Below are positions 41,401-56,900 of a stretch of 64,000 nt of DNA, one piece after another. The notes under the pieces were generated by a model. It saw only the letters and a list, made by a program, of their open reading frames with translations, was not told where the DNA came from and ran no database searches. The stretch's first letter is position 1, and every line of letters begins with the position of its first letter. This DNA comes from Argentina anserina. Its lineage: Eukaryota > Streptophyta > Magnoliopsida > Rosales > Rosaceae. Where the stretch lies: positions 19,236-83,235 of the forward strand of contig NW_026089489.1 in the NCBI RefSeq assembly GCF_933775445.1. Direction: 5' to 3'. The position numbers were made by a program, and so were the translations under genes.

Positions 41401-41980
41401 AGATACTCAGTTTGAAAGAAACACACGCCCACACTGGAAACACTCTCAAATTCAATAGAAACTCGCATCAGAAAGCCTTACAGAAAGATACTCAAACGAG
41501 AATTGAAAAGATACTCAAAGTGCAATAGTAAACATACTCAAACGATAGAAAGATACTCAGTTTGAAAGAAACACAAGCCCACACTGGAAACACTCTCAAA
41601 TCCAAGAAAAACTCGCATCGAAAGCCGTTCAGAAAGATACTCAAACGAGGATTGAAAAGATACTCAAATTGCAATAGTAAACATACTCAAACGATAGAAA
41701 GATACTCAGTTTGAAAGAAACACACGCCCACACTGGAAACACTCTCAAATTCAATAGAAACTCGCATCAGAAAGCCTTACAGAAAGATACACAAACGAGA
41801 ATTGAAAATATACTCAAATTGCAATAGTAAACATACTCAAACGATAGAAAGATACTCAGTTTGAAAGAAACACAAGCCCACACTGGAAACACTCTCAAAT
41901 CCAAGAAAAACTCGCATCGAAAACCGTTCAGAAAGATACTCAAACGAGGATTGAAAAGATACTCAAATTGCAATAGTAAA
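35500..41980 (+). repeat. Overlapping segmental copies in right array (3,392/3,541-bp and 4,094-bp offsets)
   Basis: The block at about 35.95-36.9 kb recurs at 39.34-40.26 kb with a 3,392-bp offset. Just upstream the matching offset is 3,541 bp, for example the CACACCCCCACAC variant near 35731 and 39272, so one 149-bp monomer was lost from the second copy. A following block, about 36.87-37.9 kb, recurs at 40.96-41.97 kb with a 4,094-bp offset. This block includes the GTTTGAAACAAACAC variant near 37170 and 41264. The mixture of offsets shows several unequal-exchange events laid over each other. Confidence 0.7.
36432..36990 (+). repeat. Shortened satellite monomers with 23-bp deletions (first occurrence)
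   Basis: Two kinds of short monomer occur here. At 36455 CGATAGAA joins directly to CACGCCCACAC, losing 23 bp that include the ATACTCAGTTTGAAAG motif. Near 36970 AGATACTCAAAGAGCAATAG lacks the 23-bp subrepeat that contains CGAGAATTGAAA. The first type recurs near 39847, 40699, 43044, 44643, 46988 and 54572. The second recurs near 40360, 41068, 44307, 45007, 48697 and 56281. Spread to these places follows the multimeric duplications rather than repeated deletion. Confidence 0.8.
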
Positions 41981-44900
41981 CATACTCAAACGATAGAAAG
42001 ATACTCAGTTTGAAAGAAACACACGCCCACACTGGAAACACTCTCAAATTCAAGAAAAACTCGCATCGAAAGCCGTTCAGAAAGATACTCAAACGAGAAT
42101 TGAAAAGATACTCAAATTGCAATAGTAATCATACTCAAACGATAGAAAGATACTAAGTTTGAAAGAAACACACGCCCACACTGGAAACACTCTCAAATTC
42201 AATAGAAACTCGCATCAGAAAGGCTTACAGAAAGATACTCAAACAAGAATTGAAAAGTTACTCAAAGTGCAATAGTAAACATACTAAAACGATAGAAAGA
42301 TACTCAGTTTGAAAGAAACACACGCCGACACTGGAAACACTCTCAAATTCAATAGAACTCGCATCAGAAAGGCTTACAGAAAGATACTTAAAGGAGAATT
42401 GAAAAGATACTCAAAGTGCAATAGTAATCATACTCAAACGATAGAAAGATACTAAGTTTGAAAGAAACACACGCCCACACTGGAAACACTCTCAAATTCA
42501 ATAGAAACTCGCATCAGAAAGGCTTACAGAAAGATACTCAAACGAGAATTGAAAAGATACTCAAAGTGGAATAGTAAACATACTCAAACGATAGACAGAT
42601 ACTCAGTTTGAAAGAAACACACGCCGACACTGGAAACACTCTCAAATTCAATAGAAACTCGCATCAGAAAGGCTTACAGAAAGATACTCAAACGAGAATT
42701 GAAAAGATACTCAAAGAGCAATAGTAAACATACTCAAACGATAGAAAGATACTCAGTTTGAAAGAAACACACGCCCACACTGGAAACATTCTTAAATTCA
42801 AGAAAAACTCGCATCGAAAGCCGTTCAGAGAGATACTCAAACGAGAATTGAAAAGATACTCAAAGAGCAATAGTAAACATACTCAAACGATAGAAAGATA
42901 CTCAGTTTGAAAGAAACACACGCCCACACTGGAAACACTCTCAAATTCAAGAAAAACTCGCATCGAAAGCCGTTCAGAAAGATACTCAAACGAGAATTGA
43001 AAAGATACTCAAAATGCAATAGTAAACATACTCAAACGATAGAACCCGCCCACACAGGAAACACTCTCAAATACAATAGAAACTCGAATCAGAAAGGATT
43101 ACAGAAAGATACTCAAACGAGAATTGAAAAGATACTCAAATTGCAATAGTAAACATACTCAAAGGATAGAAAGATACTCAGTTTGAAAGAAACACACGCC
43201 CATACTGGAAACACTCTCAAATTCAATAGAAACTCGCATCAGAAAGCCGTTCAGAAAGATACTCAAACGAGAATTGAAAAGATACTCAAAGAGCAATAGT
43301 AAACATACTCAAACGATAGAAAGATACTCAGTTTGAAAGAAACACACGCCCACACAGGAAACACTCTCAAATTCAAGAAAAACTCGCATCGAAAGCCGTT
43401 CAGAAAGATACTCAAACGAGAATTGAAAAGATACTCAAATTGCAATAGTAAACATACTCAAACGATAGAAAGATACTCAGTTTCAAAGAAACACACGCCC
43501 ACACAGGAAACACTCCCAAATTCAATAGAAACTCGCATCAGAAAGGCTTACAGAAAGATACTCAAACGAGAATTGAAAAGATACTCAAAGTGCAATAGTA
43601 AACATACTCAAACGATAGAAAGATACTCAGTTTGAAAGAAACACACGCCCACACTGGAAACACTCTCAAATTCAAGAAAAACTCGCATCGAAAGCCGTTC
43701 ATAAAGATACTCAAACGAGAATTCAAAAGATACTCAAAGAGCAATAGTAAACATACTCAAACGATAGAAAGATACTCAGTTTGAAAGAAACACACGCCCA
43801 CACAGGAAACACTCTCAAATTCAAGAAAAACTCGTATCGAAAGCCGTTCAGAAAGATACTCAAACGAGAATTGAAAAGATACTCAAATTGCAATAGTAAA
43901 CATACTCAAACGATAGAAAGATAGTCAGTTTGAAAGAAACACACGCCCACACAGGAAACACTCCCAAATTCAATAGAAACTCGCATCAGAAAGGCTTACA
44001 GAAAGATACTCAAACGAGAATTGAAAATATACTCAAAGTGCAATAGTAAACATACTCAAACGATAGAAAGATACTCAGTTTGAAAGAAACACACGCCCAT
44101 ACTGGAAACACTCTCAAATTCAAGAAAAACGCGCATCGAAAGCCGTTTAGAAAGATACTCAAACGAGAATTGAAAAGATACTCAAAGTGCAATAGTAAAC
44201 ATACTCAAAGGATAGAAAGATACTCAGTTTGAAAGAAACACACGCCCATACTGGAAACACTCTCAAATTCAATAGAAACTCGCATCAGAAAGCCGTTCAG
44301 AAAGATACTCAAAGAGCAATAGTAAACATACTCAAACGATAGAAAGATACTCAGTTTGAAAGAAACACACACCCACACAGGAAACACTCTCAAATTCAAT
44401 AGAAACTCGCATCAGAAAGGCTTACAGAAAGATACTCAAACGAGAATTCAAAAGATACTCAAAGTGCAATAGTAAACATACTCAAACGATAGAAAGATAC
44501 TCAGTTTGAAAGAAACACACGCCCACACTGGAAACACTCTCAAATTCAAGAAAAACTCGCATCGAAAGCTGTTCAGAAAGATACTTAAACGAGAATTGAA
44601 AAGATACTCAAAATGCAATAGTAAACATACTCAAACGATAGAACACGCCCACACTGGAAACACTCTCAAATACAATAGAAACTCGCATCCGAAAGGATTA
44701 CAGAAAGATACTCAAACGAGAATTGAAAATATACTCAAAGTGCAATAGTAAACATACTCAAACGATAGAAAGATACTCAGTTTGAAAGAAACACACGCCC
44801 ATACTGGAAACACTCTCAAATTCAAGAAAAACGCGCATCGAAAGCCGTTTAGAAAGATACTCAAACGAGAATTGAAAAGATACTCAAAGTGCAATAGTAA

Positions 44901-47900
44901 ACATACTCAAAGGATAGAAAGATACTCAGTTTGAAAGAAACACACGCCCATACTGGAAACACTCTCAAATTCAATAGAAACTCGCATCAGAAAGCCGTTC
45001 AGAAAGATACTCAAAGAGCAATAGTAAACATACTCAAACGATAGAAAGATACTCAGTTTGAAAGAAACACACGCCCACACAGGAAACACTCTCAAATTCA
45101 AGAAAAACTCGTATCGAAAGCCGTTCAGAAAGATACTCAAACGAGAATTGAAAAGATACTCAAATTGCAATAGTAAACATACTAAAACGATAGAAAGATA
45201 CTCAGTTTGAAACAAACACACGCCCACACAGGAAACACTCTCAAATTCAAGAAAAACTCGTATCGAAAGCCGTTCAGAAAGATACTCAAACGAGAATTGA
45301 AAAGATACTCAAATTGCAATAGTAAACATACTAAAACGATAGAAAGATACTCAGTTTGAAAGAAACACACGCCCACACTGGAAACACTCTCAAATTCAAT
45401 AGAAACTCGCATCAGAAAGCCTTACAGAAAGATACTCAAACGAGAATTGAAAAGATACTCAAAGTGCAATAGTAAACATACTCAAACGATAGAAAGATAC
45501 TCAGTTTGAAAGAAACACAAGCCCACACTGGAAACACTCTCAAATCCAAGAAAAACTCGCATCGAAAGCCGTTCAGAAAGATACTCAAACGAGGATTGAA
45601 AAGATACTCAAATTGCAATAGTAAACATACTCAAACGATAGAAAGATACTCAGTTTGAAAGAAACACACGCCCACACTGGAAACACTCTCAAATTCAATA
45701 GAAACTCGCATCAGAAAGCCTTACAGAAAGATACACAAACGAGAATTGAAAAGATACTCAAATTGCAATAGTAAACATACTCAAACGATAGAAAGAAACT
45801 CAGTTTGAAAGAAACACAAGCCCACACTGGAAACACTCTCAAATCCAAGAAAAACTCGCATCGAAAACCGTTCAGAAAGATACTCAAACGAGGATTGAAA
45901 AGATACTCAAATTGCAATAGTAAACATACTCAAACGATAGAAAGATACTCAGTTTGAAAGAAACACACGCCCACACTGGAAACACTCTCAAATTCAAGAA
46001 AAACTCGCATCGAAAGCCGTTCAGAAAGATACTCAAACGAGGATTGAAAAGATACTCAAATTGCAATAGTAATCATACTCAAACGATAGAAAGATACTAA
46101 GTTTGAAAGAAACACACGCCCACACTGGAAACACTCTCAAATTCAATAGAAACTCGCATCAGAAAGGCTTACAGAAAGATACTCAAACAAGAATTGAAAA
46201 GTTACTCAAAGTGCAATAGTAAACATACTAAAACGATAGAAAGATACTCAGTTTGAAAGAAACACACGCCGACACTGGAAACACTCTCAAATTCAATAGA
46301 ACTCGCATCAGAAAGGCTTACAGAAAGATACTTAAAGGAGAATTGAAAAGATACTCAAAGTGCAATAGTAATCATACTCAAACGATAGAAAGATACTAAG
46401 TTTGAAAGAAACACACGCCCACACTGGAAACACTCTCAAATTCAATAGAAACTCGCATCAGAAAGGCTTACAGAAAGATACTCAAACGAGAATTGAAAAG
46501 ATACTCAAAGTGGAATAGTAAACATACTCAAACGATAGACAGATACTCAGTTTGAAAGAAACACACGCCGACACTGGAAACACTCTCAAATTCAATAGAA
46601 ACTCGCATCAGAAAGGCTTACAGAAAGATACTCAAACGAGAATTGAAAAGATACTCAAAGAGCAATAGTAAACATACTCAAACGATAGAAAGATACTCAG
46701 TTTGAAAGAAACACACGCCCACACTGGAAACATTCTTAAATTCAAGAAAAACTCGCATCGAAAGCCGTTCAGAGAGATACTCAAACGAGAATTGAAAAGA
46801 TACTCAAAGAGCAATAGTAAACATACTCAAACGATAGAAAGATACTCAGTTTGAAAGAAACACACGCCCACACTGGAAACACTCTCAAATTCAAGAAAAA
46901 CTCGCATCGAAAGCCGTTCAGAAAGATACTCAAACGAGAATTGAAAAGATACTCAAAATGCAATAGTAAACATACTCAAACGATAGAACCCGCCCACACA
47001 GGAAACACTCTCAAATACAATAGAAACTCGAATCAGAAAGGATTACAGAAAGATACTCAAACGAGAATTGAAAAGATACTCAAATTGCAATAGTAAACAT
47101 ACTCAAAGGATAGAAAGATACTCAGTTTGAAAGAAACACACGCCCATACTGGAAACACTCTCAAATTCAATAGAAACTCGCATCAGAAAGCCGTTCAGAA
47201 AGATACTCAAACGAGAATTGAAAAGATACTCAAAGAGCAATAGTAAACATACTCAAACGATAGAAAGATACTCAGTTTGAAAGAAACACACGCCCACACA
47301 GGAAACACTCTCAAATTCAAGAAAAACTCGCATCGAAAGCCGTTCAGAAAGATACTCAAACGAGAATTGAAAAGATACTCAAATTGCAATAGTAAACATA
47401 CTCAAACGATAGAAAGATACTCAGTTTCAAAGAAACACACGCCCACACAGGAAACACTCCCAAATTCAATAGAAACTCGCATCAGAAAGGCTTACAGAAA
47501 GATACTCAAACGAGAATTGAAAAGATACTCAAAGTGCAATAGTAAACATACTCAAACGATAGAAAGATACTCAGTTTGAAAGAAACACACGCCCACACTG
47601 GAAACACTCTCAAATTCAAGAAAAACTCGCATCGAAAGCCGTTCATAAAGATACTCAAACGAGAATTCAAAAGATACTCAAAGAGCAATAGTAAACATAC
47701 TCAAACGATAGAAAGATACTCAGTTTGAAAGAAACACACGCCCACACAGGAAACACTCTCAAATTCAAGAAAAACTCGTATCGAAAGCCGTTCAGAAAGA
47801 TACTCAAACGAGAATTGAAAAGATACTCAAATTGCAATAGTAAACATACTCAAACGATAGAAAGATAGTCAGTTTGAAAGAAACACACGCCCACACAGGA

Positions 47901-47910
47901 AACACTCCCA
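40020..47910 (+). repeat. 3,944-bp satellite unit, tandem pair
   Basis: Two adjacent copies lie at about 40020-43965 and 43966-47909. The 3,944-bp offset is not a whole number of 149/150-bp monomers because each copy contains several shortened monomers. Shared markers include the 23-bp-deleted junctions near 40699/44643 and 43044/46988, the AATAGAACTCGCATC one-base deletion near 42351/46295, GGAAACATTCTTAAATTC near 42782/46726, and GATAGACAGATAC near 42591/46535. A few single-base differences separate the copies, for example GATATAC... versus GATAGAC-type changes and AGAAACTCAG near 45794. Confidence 0.82.
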
Positions 47911-50900
47911 AATTCAATAGAAACTCGCATCAGAAAGGCTTACAGAAAGATACTCAAACGAGAATTCAAAAGATACTCAAAGTGCAATAGTAAACATACT
48001 CAAACGATAGAAAGATACTTAGTTTGAAAGAAACACACGCCCACACTGGAAACACTCTCAAATTCAATAGAAAGTCGCATCAGAAAGGCTTACAGAAAAA
48101 TACTCAAACGAGAATTGAAAAGATAGTCAAAGTGCAATAGTAAACATACTCAAACGATAGAAAGATACTCAGTTTGAAAGAAACACACGCCCACACTGGA
48201 AACACTCTCAAATTCAAGAAAAACTAGCATCGAAAGCCGTTCAGAAAGATACTCAAACGAGGATTGAAAAGATACTCAAATTGCAATAGTAAACATACTC
48301 AAACGATAGAAAGATACTCAGTTTAAAAGAAACACACGCCCACACTGGAAACACTCTCAAATTCAAGAAAAACTCGCATCAGAAAGGCTTAGAGAATGAT
48401 ACTCAAACGAGAATTGAAAAGATACTCAAATTGCAATAGTAAACATACTCAAACGATAGAAAGATACTCAGTTTCAAAGAAACACACGCCCACACAGGAA
48501 ACACTCCCAAATTCAATAGAAACTCGCATCAGAAAGGCTTACAGAAAGATACTCAAACGAGAATTGAAAATATACTCAAAGTGCAATAGTAAACATACTC
48601 AAAGGATAGAAAGATACTCAGTTTGAAAGAAACACACGCCCATACTGGAAACACTCTCAAATTCAATAGAAACTCGCATCAGAAAGCCGTTCAGAAAGAT
48701 ACTCAAAGAGCAATAGTAAACATACTCAAACGATAGAAAGATACTCAGTTTGAAAGAAACACACGCCCACACAGGAAACACTCTCAAATTCAAGAAAAAC
48801 TCGTATCGAAAGCCGTTCAGAAAGATACTCAAACGAGAATTGAAAAGATACTCAAATTGCAATAGTAAACATACTAAAACGATAGAAAGATACTCAGTTT
48901 GAAACAAACACACGCCCACACAGGAAACACTCTCAAATTCAAGAAAAACTCGTATCGAAAGCCGTTCAGAAAGATACTCAAACGAGAATTGAAAAGATAC
49001 TCAAATTGCAATAGTAAACATACTAAAACGATAGAAAGATACTCAGTTTGAAAGAAACACACGCCCACACTGGAAACACTCTCAAATTCAATAGAAACTC
49101 GCATCAGAAAGCCTTACAGAAAGATACTCAAACGAGAATTGAAAAGATACTCAAAGTGCAATAGTAAACATACTCAAACGATAGAAAGATACTCAGTTTG
49201 AAAGAAACACAAGCCCACACTGGAAACACTCTCAAATCCAAGAAAAACTCGCATCGAAAGCCGTTCAGAAAGATACTCAAACGAGGATTGAAAAGATACT
49301 CAAATTGCAATAGTAAACATACTCAAACGATAGAAAGATACTCAGTTTGAAAGAAACACACGCCCACACTGGAAACACTCTCAAATTCAATAGAAACTCG
49401 CATCAGAAAGCCTTACAGAAAGATACACAAACGAGAATTGAAAAGATACTCAAAGTGCAATAGTAAACATACTCAAACGATAGAAAGATACTCAGTTTGA
49501 AAGAAACACAAGCCCACACTGGAAACACTCTCAAATCCAAGAAAAACTCGCATCGAAAGCCGTTCAGAAAGATACTCAAACGAGGATTGAAAAGATACTC
49601 AAATTGCAATAGTAAACATACTCAAACGATAGAAAGATACTCAGTTTGAAAGAAACACACGCCCACACTGGAAACACTCTCAAATTCAATAGAAACTCGC
49701 ATCAGAAAGCCTTACAGAAAGATACACAAACGAGAATTGAAAAGATACTCAAAGTGCAATAGTAAACATACTCAAACGATAGAAAGATACTCAGTTTGAA
49801 AGAAACACAAGCCCACACTGGAAACACTCTCAAATCCAAGAAAAACTCGCATCGAAAACCGTTCAGAAAGATACTCAAACGAGGATTGAAAAGATACTCA
49901 AATTGCAATAGTAAACATACTCAAACGATAGAAAGATACTCAGTTTGAAAGAAACACACGCCCACACTGGAAACACTCTCAAATTCAAGAAAAACTCGCA
50001 TCGAAAGCCGTTCAGAAAGATACTCAAACGAGGATTGAAAAGATACTCAAATTGCAATAGTAATCATACTCAAACGATAGAAAGATACTAAGTTTGAAAG
50101 AAACACACGCCCACACTGGAAAGACTCTCAAATTCAATAGAAACTCGCATCAGAAAGGCTTACAGAAAGATACTCAAACAAGAATTGAAAAGTTACTCAA
50201 AGTGCAATAGTAAACATACTAAAACGATAGAAAGATACTCAGTTTGAAAGAAACACACGCCGACACTGGAAACACTCTCAAATTCAATAGAAACTCGCAT
50301 CAGAAAGGCTTACAGAAAGATACTTAAAGGAGAATTGAAAAGATACTCAAAGTGCAATAGTAATCATACTCAAACGATAGAAAGATACTAAGTTTGAAAG
50401 AAACACACGCCCACACTGGAAACACTCTCAAATTCAATAGAAACTCGCATCAGAAAGGCTTACAGAAAGATACTCAAACGAGAATTGAAAAGATACTCAA
50501 AGTGGAATAGTAAACATACTCAAACGATAGACATATACTCAGTTTGAAAGAAACACACGCCGACACTGGAAACACTCTCAAATTCAATAGAAACTCGCAT
50601 CAGAAAGGCTTACAGAAACATACTCAAACGAGAATTGAAAAGATACTCAAAGAGCAATAGTAAACATACTCAAACGATAGAAAGATACTCAGTTTGAAAG
50701 AAACACACGCCCACACTGGAAACACTCTCAAATTCAATAGAAACTCGCATCAGAAAGCCTTACAGAAAGATACACAAACGAGAATTGAAAAGATACTCAA
50801 AGTGCAATAGTAAACATACTCAAACGATAGAAAGATACTCAGTTTGAAAGAAACACAAGCCCACACTGGAAACACTCTCAAATCCAAGAAAAACTCGCAT

Positions 50901-53900
50901 CGAAAACCGTTCAGAAAGATACTCAAACGAGGATTGAAAAGATACTCAAATTGCAATAGTAAACATACTCAAACGATAGAAAGATACTCAGTTTGAAAGA
51001 AACACACGCCCACACTGGAAACACTCTCAAATTCAAGAAAAACTCGCATCGAAAGCCGTTCAGAAAGATACTCAAACGAGGATTGAAAAGATACTCAAAT
51101 TGCAATAGTAATCATACTCAAACGATAGAAAGATACTAAGTTTGAAAGAAACACACGCCCACACTGGAAACACTCTCAAATTCAATAGAAACTCGCATCA
51201 GAAAGGCTTACAGAAAGATTCTCAAACAAGAATTGAAAAGTTACTCAAAGTGCAATAGTAAACATACTAAAACGATAGAAAGATACTCAGTTTGAAAGAA
51301 ACACACGCCGACACTGGAAACACTCTCAAATTCAATAGAAACTCGCATCAGAAAGGCTTACAGAAAGATACTTAAAGGAGAATTGAAAAGATACTCAAAG
51401 TGCAATAGTAATCATACTCAAACGATAGAAAGATACTCAGTTTGAAAGAAACACACGCCCACACTGGAAACACTCTCAAATTCAATAGAAACTCGCATCA
51501 GAAAGCCTTACAGAAAGATACACAAACGAGAATTGAAAAGATACTCAAAGTGCAATAGTAAACATACTCAAACGATAGAAAGATACTCAGTTTGAAAGAA
51601 ACACAAGCCCACACTGGAAACACTCTCAAATCCAAGAAAAACTCGCATCGAAAACCGTTCAGAAAGATACTCAAACGAGGATTGAAAAGATACTCAAATT
51701 GCAATAGTAAACATACTCAAACGATAGAAAGATACTCAGTTTGAAAGAAACACACGCCCACACTGGAAACACTCTCAAATTCAAGAAAAACTCGCATCGA
51801 AAGCCGTTCAGAAAGATACTCAAACGAGGATTGAAAAGATACTCAAATTGCAATAGTAATCATACTCAAACGATAGAAAGATACTAAGTTTGAAAGAAAC
51901 ACACGCCCACACTGGAAACACTCTCAAATTCAATAGAAACTCGCATCAGAAAGGCTTACAGAAAGATACTCAAACAAGAATTGAAAAGTTACTCAAAGTG
52001 CAATAGTAAACATACTAAAACGATAGAAAGATACTCAGTTTGAAAGAAACACACGCCGACACTGGAAACACTCTCAAATTCAATAGAAACTCGCATCAGA
52101 AAGGCTTACAGAAAGATACTTAAAGGAGAATTGAAAAGATACTCAAAGTGCAATAGTAATCATACTCAAACGATAGAAAGATACTAAGTTTGAAAGAAAC
52201 ACACGCCCACACTGGAAACACTCTCAAATTCAATAGAAACTCGCATCAGAAAGGCTTACAGAAAGATACTCAAACGAGAATTGAAAAGATACTCAAAGTG
52301 GAATAGTAAACATACTCAAACGATAGACATATACTCAGTTTGAAAGAAACACACGCCGACACTGGAAACACTCTCAAATTCAATAGAAACTCGCATCAGA
52401 AAGGCTTACAGAAACATACTCAAACGAGAATTGAAAAGATACTCAAAGAGCAATAGTAAACATACTCAAACGATAGAAAGATACTCAGTTTGAAAGAAAC
52501 ACACGCCCACACTGGAAACACTCTCAAATTCAATAGAAACTCGCATCAGAAAGCCTTACAGAAAGATACACAAACGAGAATTGAAAAGATACTCAAAGTG
52601 CAATAGTAAACATACTCAAACGATAGAAAGATACTCAGTTTGAAAGAAACACAAGCCCACACTGGAAACACTCTCAAATCCAAGAAAAACTCGCATCGAA
52701 AACCGTTCAGAAAGATACTCAAACGAGGATTGAAAAGATACTCAAATTGCAATAGTAAACATACTCAAACGATAGAAAGATACTCAGTTTGAAAGAAACA
52801 CACGCCCACACTGGAAACACTCTCAAATTCAAGAAAAACTCGCATCGAAAGCCGTTCAGAAAGATACTCAAACGAGGATTGAAAAGATACTCAAATTGCA
52901 ATAGTAATCATACTCAAACGATAGAAAGATACTAAGTTTGAAAGAAACACACGCCCACACTGGAAACACTCTCAAATTCAATAGAAACTCGCATCAGAAA
53001 GGCTTACAGAAAGATTCTCAAACAAGAATTGAAAAGTTACTCAAAGTGCAATAGTAAACATACTAAAACGATAGAAAGATACTCAGTTTGAAAGAAACAC
53101 ACGCCGACACTGGAAACACTCTCAAATTCAATAGAAACTCGCATCAGAAAGGCTTACAGAAAGATACTTAAAGGAGAATTGAAAAGATACTCAAAGTGCA
53201 ATAGTAATCATACTCAAACGATAGAAAGATACTAAGTTTGAAAGAAACACACGCCCACACTGGAAACACTCTCAAATTCAATAGAAACTCGCATCAGAAA
53301 GCCTTACAGAAAGATACACAAACGAGAATTGAAAAGATACTCAAAGTGCAATAGTAAACATACTCAAACGATAGAAAGATACTCAGTTTGAAAGAAACAC
53401 AAGCCCACACTGGAAACACTCTCAAATCCAAGAAAAACTCGCATCGAAAACCGTTCAGAAAGATACTCAAACGAGGATTGAAAAGATACTCAAATTGCAA
53501 TAGTAAACATACTCAAACGATAGAAAGATACTCAGTTTGAAAGAAACACACGCCCACACTGGAAACACTCTCAAATTCAAGAAAAACTCGCATCGAAAGC
53601 CGTTCAGAAAGATACTCAAACGAGGATTGAAAAGATACTCAAATTGCAATAGTAATCATACTCAAACGATAGAAAGATACTAAGTTTGAAAGAAACACAC
53701 GCCCACACTGGAAACACTCTCAAATTCAATAGAAACTCGCATCAGAAAGGCTTACAGAAAGATACTCAAACAAGAATTGAAAAGTTACTCAAAGTGCAAT
53801 AGTAAACATACTAAAACGATAGAAAGATACTCAGTTTGAAAGAAACACACGCCGACACTGGAAACACTCTCAAATTCAATAGAAACTCGCATCAGAAAGG

Positions 53901-56900
53901 CTTACAGAAAGATACTTAAAGGAGAATTGAAAAGATACTCAAAGTGCAATAGTAATCATACTCAAACGATAGAAAGATACTAAGTTTGAAAGAAACACAC
54001 GCCCACACTGGAAACACTCTCAAATTCAATAGAAACTCGCATCAGAAAGGCTTACAGAAAGATACTCAAACGAGAATTGAAAAGATACTCAAAGTGGAAT
54101 AGTAAACATACTCAAACGATAGACAGATACTCAGTTTGAAAGAAACACACGCCGACACTGGAAACACTCTCAAATTCAATAGAAACTCGCATCAGAAAGG
54201 CTTACAGAAACATACTCAAACGAGAATTGAAAAGATACTCAAAGAGCAATAGTAAACATACTCAAACGATAGAAAGATACTCAGTTTGAAAGAAACACAC
54301 GCCCACACTGGAAACATTCTTAAATTCAAGAAAAACTCGCATCGAAAGCCGTTCAGAGAGATACTCAAACGAGAATTGAAAAGATACTCAAAGAGCAATA
54401 GTAAACATACTCAAACGATAGAAAGATACTCAGTTTGAAAGAAACACACGCCCACACTGGAAACACTCTCAAATTCAAGAAAAACTCGCATCGAAAGCCG
54501 TTCAGAAAGATACTCAAACGAGAATTGAAAAGATACTCAAAATGCAATAGTAAACATACTCAAACGATAGAACCCGCCCACACAGGAAACACTCTCAAAT
54601 ACAATAGAAACTCGAATCAGAAAGGATTACAGAAAGATACTCAAACGAGAATTGAAAAGATACTCAAATTGCAATAGTAAACATACTCAAAGGATAGAAA
54701 GATACTCAGTTTGAAAGAAACACACGCCCATACTGGAAACACTCTCAAATTCAATAGAAACTCGCATCAGAAAGCCGTTCAGAAAGATACTCAAACGAGA
54801 ATTGATAAGATACTCAAAGAGCAATAGTAAACATACTCAAACGATAGAAAGATACTCAGTTTGAAAGAAACACACGCCCACACAGGAAACACTCTCAAAT
54901 TCAAGAAAAACTCGCATCGAAAGCCGTTCAGAAAGATACTCAAACGAGAATTGAAAAGATACTCAAATTGCAATAGTAAACATACTCAAACGATAGAAAG
55001 ATACTCAGTTTCAAAGAAACACACGCCCACACAGGAAACACTCCCAAATTCAATAGAAACTCGCATCAGAAAGGCTTACAGAAAGATACTCAAACGAGAA
55101 TTGAAAAGATACTCAAAGTGCAATAGTAAACATACTCAAACGATAGAAAGATACTCAGTTTGAAAGAAACACACGCCCACACTGGAAACACTCTCAAATT
55201 CAAGAAAAACTCGCATCGAAAGCCGTTCATAAAGATACTCAAACGAGAATTCAAAAGATACTCAAAGAGCAATAGTAAAAATACTCAAACGATAGAAAGA
55301 TACTCAGTTTGAAAGAAACACACGCCCACACAGGAAACACTCTCAAATTCAAGAAAAACTCGTATCGAAAGCCGTTCAGAAAGATACTCAAACGAGAATT
55401 GAAAAGATACTCAAATTGCAATAGTAAACATACTCAAACGATAGAAAGATAGTCAGTTTGAAAGAAACACACGCCCACACAGGAAACACTCCCAAATTCA
55501 ATAGAAACTCGCATCAGAAAGGCTTACAGAAAGATACTCAAACGAGAATTCAAAAGATACTCAAAGTGCAATAGTAAACATACTCAAACGATAGAAAGAT
55601 ACTCAGTTTGAAAGAAACACACGCCCACACTGGAAACACTCTCAAATTCAATAGAAAGTCGCATCAGAAAGGCTTACAGAAAAATACTCAAACGAGAATT
55701 GAAAAGATAGTCAAAGTGCAATAGTAAACATACTCAAACGATAGAAAGATACTCAGTTTGAAAGAAACACACGCCCACACTGGAAACACTCTCAAATTCA
55801 AGAAAAACTAGCATCGAAAGCCGTTCAGAAAGATACTCAAACGAGGATTGAAAAGATACTCAAATTGCAATAGTAAACATACTCAAACGATAGAAAGATA
55901 CTCAGTTTGAAAAAAACACACGCCCACACTGGAAACACTCTCAAATTCAAGAAAAACTCGCATCAGAAAGGCTTAGAGAATGATACTCAAACGAGAATTG
56001 AAAAGATACTCAAATTGCAATAGTAAACATACTCAAACGATAGAAAGATACTCAGTTTCAAAGAAACACACGCCCACACAGGAAACACTCCCAAATTCAA
56101 TAGAAACTCGCATCAGAAAGGCTTACAGAAAGATACTCAAACGAGAATTGAAAATATACTCAAAGTGCAATAGTAAACATACTCAAAGGATAGAAAGATA
56201 CTCAGTTTGAAAGAAACACACGCCCATACTGGAAACACTCTCAAATTCAATAGAAACTCGCATCAGAAAGCCGTTCAGAAAGATACTCAAAGAGCAATAG
56301 TAAACATACTCAAACGATAGAAAGATACTCAGTTTGAAAGAAACACACGCCCACACAGGAAACACTCTCAAATTCAAGAAAAACTCGTATCGAAAGCCGT
56401 TCAGAAAGATACTCAAACGAGAATTGAAAAGATACTCAAATTGCAATAGTAAACATACTCAAACGATAGAAAGATACTCAGTTTGAAAGAAACACACGCC
56501 CACACAGGAAACACTCTCAAATTCAAGAAAAACTCGTATCGAAAGCCGTTCAGAAAGATACTCAAACGAGAATTGAAAAGATACTCAAATTGCAATAGTA
56601 AACATACTAAAACGATAGAAAGATACTCAGTTTGAAAGAAACACACGCCCACACTGGAAACACTCTCAAATTCAATAGAAACTCGCATCAGAAAGCCTTA
56701 CAGAAAGATACTCAAACGAGAATTGAAAAGATACTCAAAGTGCAATAGTAAACATACTCAAACGATAGAAAGATACTCAGTTTGAAAGAAACACAAGCCC
56801 ACACTGGGAACACTCTCAAATCCAAGAAAAACTCGCATCGAAAGCCGTTCAGAAAGATACTCAAACGAGGATTGAAAAGATACTCAAATTGCAATAGTAA

